Assembly: GCA_025355955.1 (NCBI GenBank)
Contig: JANXYP010000403.1
Coordinates: 1-56,289 of the forward strand
Direction of reading: 5' to 3'
Source of the DNA: Chloroflexota bacterium
GTDB taxonomy: Bacteria > Chloroflexota > Chloroflexia > QHBQ01
Length of the DNA stretch: 56,289 nt
Part shown: positions 1-7,743 of the stretch, piece after piece
How positions within the stretch are numbered: the first letter of the stretch is position 1
Layout of the letters: each line of letters starts with the position of its first letter
The notes under the pieces: model-generated
What the model was told of the DNA's origin: nothing
Seen by the model: the letters and a program-made list of their open reading frames with translations, nothing else
Databases searched by the model: none
Position numbers and translations under genes: made by a program

Positions 1-9
1 ACTGTGCGT

Positions 10-410
10 TTCAATGGTGGGGTAGGCTGTTTGCCTTATCGTTTCGATAAGCATCGTAGCTGGGCAACCTCTCCCCTCACCAAACCTCTCCCCCCTGGGT
101 AGAGGCTTTTTGCCGTTAGCCTGGAGATGAGCTAAGTGGCAGAAGTGATGCTGTGAAGCCTCTCCCTCCTGGGTAGAGGATTTTTGCCACTCTTGTGCGG
201 ATGATACGTAGCAGAAGCGCTACGCTGTGAAGCCTCTCCCTGGCAGGGAGAGGTTTGGTGAGGGTTGAAGGCTGAAGAGCAAGCAAGTTTTATCGGAATA
301 TTCGATTCAATGGTGGGGCAGGCTGTTTGCCTTATCGTTTCGATAAGCATCGTAGCTGGGCAAGCTCTCCCTTCACCAAACCTCTCCCCCTTGGGTAGAG
401 CTTTTTGCTG
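10..410. repeat. Long direct repeat, two copies in the ppk upstream region
   Basis: Positions 10-115 and 306-410 are near-identical copies of about 105 bp, offset by 296 bases. Each begins TTCAATGGTGGGG and ends in a C-rich run, GGGTAGAG and a T-tract. Between them (150-265) lie two more copies of the short C-rich/GGGTAGAGG/TTTTTGCC module. The module recurs across the window near gene ends and resembles a dispersed GC-hairpin repeat. I see no gene in positions 1-512. Confidence 0.85.
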
Positions 411-428
411 CTGGCTATGTCAATACGC

Positions 429-458
429 TTGACACACAGGCACGCTTGTTGCTACAAT
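429..458 (+). promoter_or_regulatory. Sigma-70-type promoter of ppk
   Basis: TTGACA at 429-434 and TACAAT at 453-458 are separated by 18 bases. The expected transcript start is near 465, giving a leader of about 48 bases to the ppk ATG at 513. It lies just after the second copy of the long direct repeat. Confidence 0.65.
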
Positions 459-512
459 AAGCAGGGATTGTGACAATTGGCGATTGGCGACTAGCGGAGG
501 TTTGCACCCAGT

Positions 513-2753
513 ATGGCAGCAGCGACCGAGGTGAAGGTAAGAGAACCAGAGCTGGCACTGGCAATGGCCGAGGCCAAGGCTGAGGCGATTGCCGAGGCCA
601 GTGAGGCGGCACAGATGGCTGACCATCTACGCGACGAGACGGTCAAGCTGAAGCCGGGCCTGTACTTCAACCGTGAGATGAGCCTGCTCAAGTTCCAGCG
701 TCGCGTGCTTGACAACTCACTCTCTGAGCGTCATCCGCTGCTTGAGCGGGTCAAGTTCCTGGCGATCACCCACTCCAACATCGACGAGTTCTTCATGGTG
801 CGCGTCTCCGGCCTGCGGGAGCAGACTAAGGCAGGGGTAAGTGAGACCAGCCCTGACGGTATGACCCCTGCTGAGGAACTGGCATCGGTGCGCCAGGAAT
901 TGCTTGCAATATTCGAACAGCAGGCGGCACATTGGCGCGACACTCTGCGCCCCATGCTGGAGAAGTCTGGCATTGCTATCTGCGACTACAAGCAACTCAA
1001 CCATAAGCAAAAGCAGTTTGTCAAGGAGTATTTCGAGCGCGAGGTCTTCCCCGTCTGCACCCCATTGGCGGTCGACCCCGGCCATCCCTTCCCCCATATT
1101 TCCAACCTCAGCCTCAACCTGGCGGTCAGCCTGCGCGACCCAGACGGGCGCAAGCACTTTGCGCGGCTAAAGGTGCCAAACGTGCTGCCCCGCCTGGTGC
1201 AGATCCTCGACGAGGATAGCGCCCAACCCACTTTCGTCTGGCTGGAGCAGGCGCTGATCGCGCATCTCGATAAACTCTTCCCCAGTATGGAGATCGTCGA
1301 AGCCCACCCCTTCCGCGTTATCCGTGATGCCGACATCGAGATCCAAGAGCTTGAGGCCGATGATCTGCTGCAGACTATCGAGGAGAGCCTGAGCCGCCGC
1401 CGCTTCGGCAGTGCGGTCGCGTTGATCACTAATCCGACTATCCCCCACCACCTGTGGTCGATGCTAATGGAGAAGCTGGAACTGACGGTGGACGAGCATT
1501 ACCCCATCGGCGGGCCGCTGGGCCTCTCCGACCTTATGGAGGTGTACCGTCTGGAGCGGCCCGACCTGAAGGATGCCACCTTCACCCCGCACATACCCGC
1601 CATCCTACGAAGCCACAGCATCTTCGATGCTATCCGCGAACGCGACATTATCCTGCATCACCCGTTCGACTCCTTCAATCCGGTGGTTGACTTTATCCGT
1701 CGCGCCGCCGACGATCCGAACGTGCTGGCGATCAAGCAGACGCTTTACCGCGCTGGCGCAAACTCGCCGATCATCGAGGCGCTGGGCGAAGCAGCCGAGG
1801 AGGGCAAGCAGGTCGCGGTACTGGTCGAACTCAAGGCCCGTTTCGATGAGGAGAAGAACATCGGCTGGGCAAGGGAGCTGGAGCAGGCCGGTGTCCACGT
1901 CACCTACGGGCTGATTGGGCTGAAGACCCACTGCAAGGTGGCCCTGGTGGTGCGTAAGGAGCGCGATGGGCTGCGCCGCTACGTCCACATCGGCACCGGC
2001 AATTACAACTCGGCTACCTCCCGCCTCTATACCGACATTGGGATGTTCACCTGCCGCCCCGAAATCGGCGAGGATGCTAGCGACCTGTTCAACTATCTAA
2101 CTGGCTACTCCAAGCAAACTCAGTACAACCGCTTCCTGGTCGCGCCCATCAATATGCGCGATGGGCTGCGCGAACGCATCAAGCGCGAGGTGGCGCAGCA
2201 CCGGCGCAGCGGCGGCGGCCATCTTATCTTCAAGATGAACTCGCTGGTCGACCCGCAGCTGATCGAAGACCTCTACAATGCCTCCCGCGCCGGGGTGCAG
2301 ATTGACCTGATCGTGCGCGGGATGTGCTGCCTCCGCCCTGGCGTAGCGGGGGTGAGCGAGAACATCTGCGTTATTAGCATCGTGGGCCGCTTCCTCGAAC
2401 ATAGCCGTATCTACTACTTCCGCAATGGCGGTGAGGGTGAGGTGCTGATTGGCAGTGCCGACCTAATGCCGCGCAACCTCGATTTTCGGGTCGAAACCTT
2501 TGTGCCGGTGCAGGATGCCGCGCTCAAGTCGTACCTGGTCAACGATGTGCTGGCCGTCTACCTGCGCGATACGGTCAACTCGCACCTCCTGCTCCAGGAT
2601 GGGAAATACATTCGCAAGCAGCCAGTCAAGGGCGAAACGGGTGAGGATGCCCAACTCACCCTGATTGCCAGGGCAGCTAGCGAAGCGCAGGTTGGTGAAG
2701 CCGAGCAGAAAGCCCGGCCGCGTAGCGAGTATGGTAGAGTGGACGTGCGCTAG
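513..2753 (+). CDS. ppk: Polyphosphate kinase (PPK1)
   Basis: PPK1 reversibly moves the terminal phosphate of ATP onto inorganic polyphosphate and is usually membrane-associated. The 746-residue product has the full family layout: the N-terminal domain with FNREMSLLKFQRRVL near residue 52, a head domain, and two phospholipase-D-like catalytic domains. The autophosphorylated histidine is His473 in GLKTHCK, and the second conserved histidine is His630 in EHSRIYYF. The first 35 residues are Ala/Glu-rich and not part of the conserved fold, so a later start is possible. I keep the ATG at 513 because GGAGG sits at 496-500. The gene stands alone between its own promoter and the marR gene. Length is slightly above the usual 690-720 because of the extra N-terminus and a charged tail. 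Confidence 0.96.
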   Translation: MAAATEVKVREPELALAMAEAKAEAIAEASEAAQMADHLRDETVKLKPGLYFNREMSLLKFQRRVLDNSLSERHPLLERVKFLAITHSNIDEFFMVRVSGLREQTKAGVSETSPDGMTPAEELASVRQELLAIFEQQAAHWRDTLRPMLEKSGIAICDYKQLNHKQKQFVKEYFEREVFPVCTPLAVDPGHPFPHISNLSLNLAVSLRDPDGRKHFARLKVPNVLPRLVQILDEDSAQPTFVWLEQALIAHLDKLFPSMEIVEAHPFRVIRDADIEIQELEADDLLQTIEESLSRRRFGSAVALITNPTIPHHLWSMLMEKLELTVDEHYPIGGPLGLSDLMEVYRLERPDLKDATFTPHIPAILRSHSIFDAIRERDIILHHPFDSFNPVVDFIRRAADDPNVLAIKQTLYRAGANSPIIEALGEAAEEGKQVAVLVELKARFDEEKNIGWARELEQAGVHVTYGLIGLKTHCKVALVVRKERDGLRRYVHIGTGNYNSATSRLYTDIGMFTCRPEIGEDASDLFNYLTGYSKQTQYNRFLVAPINMRDGLRERIKREVAQHRRSGGGHLIFKMNSLVDPQLIEDLYNASRAGVQIDLIVRGMCCLRPGVAGVSENICVISIVGRFLEHSRIYYFRNGGEGEVLIGSADLMPRNLDFRVETFVPVQDAALKSYLVNDVLAVYLRDTVNSHLLLQDGKYIRKQPVKGETGEDAQLTLIARAASEAQVGEAEQKARPRSEYGRVDVR

Positions 2754-2827
2754 CCGTCAGGTATGAGGTATGAGGCATGGGTGGGGGCGCTGCACTGCAC
2801 CCCCACATTTTGCCGAATGTGGCAAAA

Positions 2828-2861
2828 AGCCCTTGACAAACAGCGGTCAAGGGCTTATAAT
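2828..2861 (+). promoter_or_regulatory. Promoter with embedded perfect palindrome before marR-type gene
   Basis: TTGACA (2833-2838), 17 bases and TATAAT (2856-2861) form a consensus promoter. A perfect 10-bp inverted repeat, AGCCCTTGAC (2828-2837) and GTCAAGGGCT (2846-2855) with an 8-base centre, covers the -35 box and the whole spacer. A dimeric winged-helix protein bound here would block RNA polymerase. Autorepression by the MarR-like protein encoded immediately downstream is the simplest reading, but it is inference. Confidence 0.8.
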
Positions 2862-2889
2862 TAACCGCATAACAGTTAAGGACTTAACC

Positions 2890-3498
2890 ATGAACCAAAA
2901 CACAATTAGCGATCTAACCGAAGAACAAAACAGGGAAGCAGTAGCGAAGTTCGACGTGCGCGACATCCTAACGCTGCACTCATTGAGCGATGCGATCAGG
3001 AACCATCCCAGCTCCCACTCGTCAAGCGATCCGCTAGCGCTTGAGTTGCTGGTCAGCATCTTCCGCACCGCAGGGATGTTGCGCGGCAATCAGGAAGCGA
3101 TGCTGCGTAAGCACAGCATCACCAGCCAGGCATGGCGAACGTTGGGCATCCTGTTCTTTCACCAGGATCGTGCCATGCCCCTTCACATCATCAGCCATAT
3201 GCTTGGTGTTACTCGCCCACACGTGACCGGCATTGTTGACAGCCTGGAGCATGAGGGCCTGGTCGAGCGCATCGCCCATACCGATGACCGCAGGGTTACG
3301 CTGGCCCACCTCACCGACAAGGGCATTGAACGGGTGAAGGAGATCGGCCCATCCTATAACGCACTCCTGGCCGAAATGTTCAGCCCTTTCAGCGAGGAAG
3401 AGAAAGAGCAGCTGTTGGCGTTGCTCTATCGCTTGCGCCAGCATCTCGCCAGCGGGGATGCCGCCGACCCCTGCACCGAGGACGGGACTAGCGATTGA
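2890..3498 (+). CDS. MarR-family transcriptional regulator
   Basis: The 202-residue protein has a MarR winged helix: the recognition helix lies in HIISHMLGVTRPHVTGIVDSL and the wing has the hallmark D-D-R-R in HTDDRRVTLAHLT. MarR dimers usually repress linked efflux or stress genes and release DNA on ligand binding. I start at the ATG at 2890, with AAGGA at 2878-2882, because a longer in-frame start at 2770 would include the promoter. About 90 residues precede the winged helix, more than the usual 30-40, and the ligand or partner is unknown. The next genes, same strand, encode an ABC exporter, which is the probable regulatory target. Confidence 0.9.
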   Translation: MNQNTISDLTEEQNREAVAKFDVRDILTLHSLSDAIRNHPSSHSSSDPLALELLVSIFRTAGMLRGNQEAMLRKHSITSQAWRTLGILFFHQDRAMPLHIISHMLGVTRPHVTGIVDSLEHEGLVERIAHTDDRRVTLAHLTDKGIERVKEIGPSYNALLAEMFSPFSEEEKEQLLALLYRLRQHLASGDAADPCTEDGTSD

Positions 3499-3558
3499 TC
3501 GCACCTACATCTGAAGGAGTAATTTTTCAGGTATATGTTAACTTTCTCAAGGCTGGCA

Positions 3559-3587
3559 TTGACAGAATTAAGTATTTGATGTATCCT
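3559..3587 (+). promoter_or_regulatory. Likely promoter of ABC exporter operon
   Basis: TTGACA at 3559-3564 is followed after 17 bases by TATCCT at 3582-3587, a weak -10. A short direct repeat of GTAAACAA-like sequence (3595-3611) lies between it and the strong ribosome site AAGGAGGG at 3617-3624. No copy of the upstream marR palindrome is visible here. Confidence 0.5.
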
Positions 3588-3630
3588 CATGTCGTAAACA
3601 AGTGTAAACAACCAACAAGGAGGGAACTAA

Positions 3631-4755
3631 ATGACCGCAACCGAACCCCAGGTAAGTGAAGTAGTGAAGCCGTCGCTCAACGGCAGCCAGCCAACCGCCT
3701 ACCCCAGCGGCAGGGCCAACATCGTCCACACCGATCAGCTAACCAGGCTCTATGGCCCGACCCGCGCCGTAGACGAGGTTAACTTTGACGTGCGTGAGGG
3801 CGAAATCTTCGGTTTCCTCGGCCCCAACGGCGCAGGCAAAAGCACCACCATCAAGATGCTTACCACCCTGGTCAGGCCCACCACGGGCAGCGCCACGGTG
3901 GTCGGCTACGACCTGGCCACCCAGGCGAACCAGATCCGCAACGTGATTGGCTATGTCGCCCAGGAGATCGGGGTGGACAACCGCGCCAGTGGGTGGGAAA
4001 ACCTGGAGCTGCAGGGCCACCTCTACCATCTGAGTAATACTGAGATCAAGCAGCGCGTAACTGAATTGCTAGAGCTTGTTGACTTGTCGAAGGATGCCAA
4101 AAAGCTGGCGGGTGCGTACTCCGGCGGGATGCGTAAGCGCCTCGACATTGCCACCGGACTGATCCACCGCCCCAAGCTGCTGTTCCTCGACGAGCCGACC
4201 ACTGGACTCGACCCGCAGACCCGCGCCAACCTCTGGGAGTACATCCGTCGCCTCAACCAGGAGCAGGGTGTAACCATCTTCCTCACCACCCACTATCTGG
4301 AGGAGGCCGACCGTCTCTGTGACCGCGTTGCCATCATTGATCACGGCAAGATCATGGCGCTGGACACCCCCAACAGGCTAAAGGATGAGGTTAGCGGTGA
4401 CGTGATCAGCATCAGCTTCGACAGCCCCGAAATGCCAGCCGACCCCGCCAAGCGCGAGGCTGCCAAGGCCGCGCTCACCGGCCAGCCGTGGGTGACCGAC
4501 ATCAAGGAGTCGGACAAAGGTGGGCTGAACGTCTACGTCAGCGGCGGCGAAACCGCAATGCCGCAGATGCTACGCATCCTCGACCAGCATAATCTGCCAG
4601 TCGTCTCCATCTCGATGAGCCGCCCCAGCCTCGACGATGTGTTCCTCAAGTATACCGGCCACCAGATGCGCGACGAAGCGGGTAGCGAGAGACCCACCAT
4701 GGCCCAGATGGGCATGAACTGGGGCGCGCGGCGTGGCCGCCCCGGAGGCCGCTAG
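3631..4755 (+). CDS. ABC-2 exporter, ATP-binding subunit (DrrA type)
   Basis: This 374-residue protein is the ATPase of a daunorubicin-resistance-type exporter. It shows Walker A GPNGAGKST, the signature YSGGMRKRLDIA, Walker B LLFLDEPTTGLD and the switch histidine in LTTHYLEEADRLCDR. The C-terminal region carries the DrrA-type extension ending in SRPSLDDVFLKYTGH. About 30 residues before the nucleotide-binding domain are unconserved. It is followed after 160 bp by its permease and preceded by a MarR-like regulator, so the three probably form a drug- or lipid-export locus. Substrate cannot be read from sequence. Confidence 0.94.
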   Translation: MTATEPQVSEVVKPSLNGSQPTAYPSGRANIVHTDQLTRLYGPTRAVDEVNFDVREGEIFGFLGPNGAGKSTTIKMLTTLVRPTTGSATVVGYDLATQANQIRNVIGYVAQEIGVDNRASGWENLELQGHLYHLSNTEIKQRVTELLELVDLSKDAKKLAGAYSGGMRKRLDIATGLIHRPKLLFLDEPTTGLDPQTRANLWEYIRRLNQEQGVTIFLTTHYLEEADRLCDRVAIIDHGKIMALDTPNRLKDEVSGDVISISFDSPEMPADPAKREAAKAALTGQPWVTDIKESDKGGLNVYVSGGETAMPQMLRILDQHNLPVVSISMSRPSLDDVFLKYTGHQMRDEAGSERPTMAQMGMNWGARRGRPGGR

Positions 4756-4758
4756 CCT

Positions 4759-4898
4759 AGTGCTGAGGTTTGAGTGCTGAGTGCTGAGTACATTTCCCCC
4801 TCTCCCCTCGTGGGAGAGGACTGGGGTGAGTGGTGCGCTAGAGCGAACAGCGTAGCCGCCTCCAACCTCAATTATTACGTTCCTCAATTATTACGTTC
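4759..4898. repeat. Dispersed repeats in the ABC intergenic gap
   Basis: Positions 4760-4789 hold several degenerate copies of the 8-base unit GTGCTGAG, which recurs at 12.5, 18.2 and 21.2 kb. A CTCCCCTCGTGGGAGAGG hairpin repeat follows. A perfect tandem pair of CTCAATTATTACGTTC lies at 4867-4882 and 4883-4898, directly before the permease ribosome site. Confidence 0.75.
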
Positions 4899-4916
4899 AA
4901 AGGAGGATTTTCCACC

Positions 4917-5714
4917 ATGAATACGCTTGCCGACATCTACTACCTTACCAAGCGCAACCTGATTGCCTCGGTACGCATCCCCATAATGCTGGTGTTCACC
5001 ATCGTGCAGCCGCTGCTCTGGCTCATCCTATTCAGCCAACTGTTCAAGAATATGGTTAGCGGGATGGCAAACGCGCCTGGCGGCAGCCCTTACGGCACCG
5101 GCAACTTTCTCGATTTCTTCGTTCCCGCCATCATCATGCAAACGGTGCTGTTCAGCGGAGCGTGGAGTGGCAACAGCATCATTAGCGATATGGAATCCGG
5201 CGTGCTGGACAAGATGATGGCAACCCCGGTCAGCCGCGTGGCGATCATTCTGAGCCGAATGTTCGCCTCGGTCATCTACTCGATGCTGCAAGTGACCATC
5301 ATCTTCATCGTCGCTTTCATCATGGGCTTCCAGAGCGCCAGCGGCATCAGCGCAATCCTGATTACCTACCTGATCGCCTTCCTGTTCGGGCTGGGTATCT
5401 GCGGCCTCAGTACGCTGCTGGCAGTGTGGACCAAGCGCACCGAGGCAGTAATGGCGGCCAGCACCTTCGTTACCATGCCGATGTTCATGCTCTCTGGCTC
5501 GTTCCTACCGCTCGCCCTGGTCGGTGGCTGGGTCGCCAACGTCGCCAAGTTCAACCCCCTGAACTACGCCCTCGATGCGACCCGCGGGCCGATCCTGCAT
5601 GACTCGATTGACTGGGGAACGTTCACTGTGTCGGTGGTCATCCTCGTTAGCATCGCAGCGGTGTTCGTCACCGCATCCACTTACATATTCCGCACCCGCC
5701 TGGCGACATCCTAA
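4917..5714 (+). CDS. ABC-2 type exporter permease
   Basis: The 265-residue membrane protein has about six hydrophobic segments: residues 20-45, 65-85, 105-135, 145-170, 175-200 and 235-258. It carries the ABC-2 signature around the fifth segment, MPMFMLSGSFLPL, followed by NPLNYALDATR. It would form the membrane channel for the ATPase encoded upstream. The start at 4917 has AAAGGAGG with good spacing. Family members export drugs, polyketides or polysaccharides; the cargo is unknown. Confidence 0.93.
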   Translation: MNTLADIYYLTKRNLIASVRIPIMLVFTIVQPLLWLILFSQLFKNMVSGMANAPGGSPYGTGNFLDFFVPAIIMQTVLFSGAWSGNSIISDMESGVLDKMMATPVSRVAIILSRMFASVIYSMLQVTIIFIVAFIMGFQSASGISAILITYLIAFLFGLGICGLSTLLAVWTKRTEAVMAASTFVTMPMFMLSGSFLPLALVGGWVANVAKFNPLNYALDATRGPILHDSIDWGTFTVSVVILVSIAAVFVTASTYIFRTRLATS

Positions 5715-5857
5715 CGGAGCTGCAAGTTGCAAGTGGTAAAACACTAAGCCCTCAGCAAGGGTTGGGGAGATACACGAAGCTCCAGTCAGGTTGGTAGTAA
5801 GCATGGACTACTGTCGTGTTTACTATTAGCCTGTTGGTTAGTCAAGATCTCTCCCCA

Positions 5858-5877
5858 ACCCCCGCTGGGGGCTTTTT
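5858..5877 (+). terminator. Short GC hairpin with T-tract
   Basis: CCCCC (5859-5863), GCT and GGGGG (5867-5871) are followed by CTTTTT. This could end the exporter operon. It also belongs to the dispersed C-rich/TTTTTGCC repeat class, so termination is a suggestion only. Confidence 0.45.
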
Positions 5878-5907
5878 GCCTGAAGTTCAAGGTGACCGAT
5901 TGCTTTA

Positions 5908-5930
5908 TGATATAATTAAACATATTTAAT
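5908..5930 (+). promoter_or_regulatory. Extended -10 promoter with AT-rich inverted repeat
   Basis: TGATATAAT (5908-5916) is an extended -10 element with no good -35. ATTAAA-CATA-TTTAAT (5915-5930) is an inverted repeat overlapping its downstream edge and could be an operator. The aldolase start codon is 17 bases further on. Confidence 0.6.
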
Positions 5931-5947
5931 TTCATAGGGGGATTGCG

Positions 5948-6604
5948 ATGGAGACGAAGCAAAGCGAAGCAGCACGGCAGGCGCTGGCCCGCATCGAGCG
6001 CGAACGGGTGATTGTGGTGCTGCGTGGTCTGCCTGCGGACGCGACCCTGCATATAGGTGAGGCAATGCTGGCGGGTGGCATCAGCGTCATCGAGATCACG
6101 ATGAACTCGGAGCGACCGCTAGACAGCATCAGCGCTTTGCGCGATAAGTTTGGCGACCGCGTGCTGGTTGGCGCTGGCACGGTGCTGAGTGCAGCGCAGG
6201 CGCGGGCAGCGGTGCAGGCGGGGGCGCAGTTCCTGGTCAGCCCCAGCCTCGATGCCGAGGTGATGAAGGCGGCGGCGCAGCTTGGCGTACTAATGATTCC
6301 AGGGGTGATGACTGCGACCGAGTTGGCGGAGGCGCTCAAGCTGGGCGCGACGCTGGTCAAGGTCTTCCCTGCCCGCGTGCTTGGCCCCGATTACTTCCGC
6401 GCCCTGCTCGCCCCGTTCAAGGGGGTGCATCTGGCTGCCACCGGCCTGCCACTCGAAGCCTGCGCCGACTTTCTCCACGCCGGGGCTAAGGTGGTCTCGG
6501 TTGGCGAGTCGCTGCTCGACCCCGACCTGATCGCCGCTGCCCACTGGGGCGATATCACGTTGCGGGCGCGGAAGCTAGTTGCGGATTGCCATATTGAAAG
6601 GTAA
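5948..6604 (+). CDS. eda: KDPG/KHG aldolase
   Basis: The 218-residue product matches the class I aldolase that splits 2-keto-3-deoxy-6-phosphogluconate to pyruvate and glyceraldehyde 3-phosphate (Entner-Doudoroff pathway) or acts on 4-hydroxy-2-oxoglutarate. Lys138 in VKVFPA is the Schiff-base lysine, Glu49 in EITMNS the catalytic acid, and Arg26 in VLRG a phosphate or carboxylate contact. GAGT and IPGVMT motifs are in place. Length is typical. No edd or other sugar-acid gene is adjacent, so the physiological substrate is uncertain. The start follows AGGGGGAT. Confidence 0.93.
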   Translation: METKQSEAARQALARIERERVIVVLRGLPADATLHIGEAMLAGGISVIEITMNSERPLDSISALRDKFGDRVLVGAGTVLSAAQARAAVQAGAQFLVSPSLDAEVMKAAAQLGVLMIPGVMTATELAEALKLGATLVKVFPARVLGPDYFRALLAPFKGVHLAATGLPLEACADFLHAGAKVVSVGESLLDPDLIAAAHWGDITLRARKLVADCHIER

Positions 6605-6660
6605 GGTATCCTGGTATAGTTATGATATAATAAATCTGCCTAACCCTACACAAGGATACC
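6605..6660 (+). promoter_or_regulatory. Promoter of the restriction-modification cassette, flanked by inverted repeat
   Basis: TGATATAAT at 6623-6631 is the same extended -10 as at 5908 and again lacks a clear -35. It is bracketed by GGTATCC (6605-6611) and its complement GGATACC (6654-6660). The second arm overlaps the AAGGA ribosome site (6652-6656). The pair could be an operator, an mRNA stem that limits translation, or chance. Confidence 0.5.
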
Positions 6661-6664
6661 CAAA

Positions 6665-7726
6665 TTGCACACACCTCTCCCTACCTTCCAACATCTAATC
6701 GCCCGCTTTCCTACTACCCGCTATCAAGGCAGCAAGGCAAAGCTGGCGAATTGGATTTGGCAGCAAATCGCTGACCTTGATTTCACCACCTGCCTCGATG
6801 CCTTCGGCGGCACGGGCGCAGTTGCCTATCGCCTGAAGCAAGAGGGTAAGCACGTCACCTACAACGATTTGCTACGCTTCAACTATCAATTTGGCCTTGC
6901 ATTGATTGAGAACGATAGTATCCACCTGAAGCCTGATGAGGTGAACTGGCTGCTATCCCGCCACCCTGAGATAGAGTATCCTCACTTTGTTCAAGACACC
7001 TTTCCTGACGTTTACTTCACCGATGAAGAAAACACCTGGATTGACCAGACTATTACCAATATCCACCAACTATCCGATCCATACAAGTTTGCGATTGCTT
7101 TCTATGCGCTGGCGCAGGCTTGCATCATCAAGCGGCCCTACAATCTATTTCATCGCAAGAACCTGTATGTGCGCCTCGCCGAGGTAGAGCGTAGCTTTGG
7201 CAACAAGAAGACATGGGATACGCCATTCGAGACCTGGTTCCGCGCCTTCGTCGAACAAGCTAACTGCGCCGTCTTTGATAATGGGTGTGCGAACGAAGCT
7301 TTCAACCTGGATGCTTGGGTGGTGCCTGGTGAATACGACCTGGTGTACCTTGATCCACCATACGTCTCGGCTCAGGGTATGGGTGTTGACTACCTTGAGT
7401 TCTATCACTTTCTCGAAGGGCTAACCATGTACGATGAGTGGGCAGCACAGATAGACTACCGAACCAAACACCACCGCCTGCAGCGTCGTCCTTCTGATTG
7501 GACAGACAAGCAGCGCATCCACTTCGCATTCAATCGTCTGTTCCAGCATTTCCGCAACAGCACCATCGTCGTTTCTTACCGTAGCGATGGTATACCGTCC
7601 GAGGTAGAGCTGGTTGGCTTGCTCAACCAGTACAAACAGAATGTGCGTGTAGAACATTATGGGCAGTATAAATATGCGCTTTCTACAAACACAGCTTCAC
7701 AGGAACTCTTGCTGATTGGAACCTGA
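6665..7726 (+). CDS. D12-class adenine-N6 DNA methyltransferase (modification subunit)
   Basis: The 353-residue protein has the D12-class motif order: motif X YQGSKAKL (20-27), SAM-binding motif I FGGTG (47-51) and catalytic motif IV DPPY (230-233). It methylates adenine N6 and would protect host DNA from the nuclease encoded 17 bp downstream. It starts with TTG at 6665, eight bases after AAGGA; the protein has no suitable early ATG. Base composition is lower in GC than the flanks. The paired nuclease resembles EcoRV, which predicts GATATC as the target, but the methyltransferase sequence itself does not reveal the site. Confidence 0.92.
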   Translation: MHTPLPTFQHLIARFPTTRYQGSKAKLANWIWQQIADLDFTTCLDAFGGTGAVAYRLKQEGKHVTYNDLLRFNYQFGLALIENDSIHLKPDEVNWLLSRHPEIEYPHFVQDTFPDVYFTDEENTWIDQTITNIHQLSDPYKFAIAFYALAQACIIKRPYNLFHRKNLYVRLAEVERSFGNKKTWDTPFETWFRAFVEQANCAVFDNGCANEAFNLDAWVVPGEYDLVYLDPPYVSAQGMGVDYLEFYHFLEGLTMYDEWAAQIDYRTKHHRLQRRPSDWTDKQRIHFAFNRLFQHFRNSTIVVSYRSDGIPSEVELVGLLNQYKQNVRVEHYGQYKYALSTNTASQELLLIGT

Positions 7727-7743
7727 ACATAAGGGATATTATA

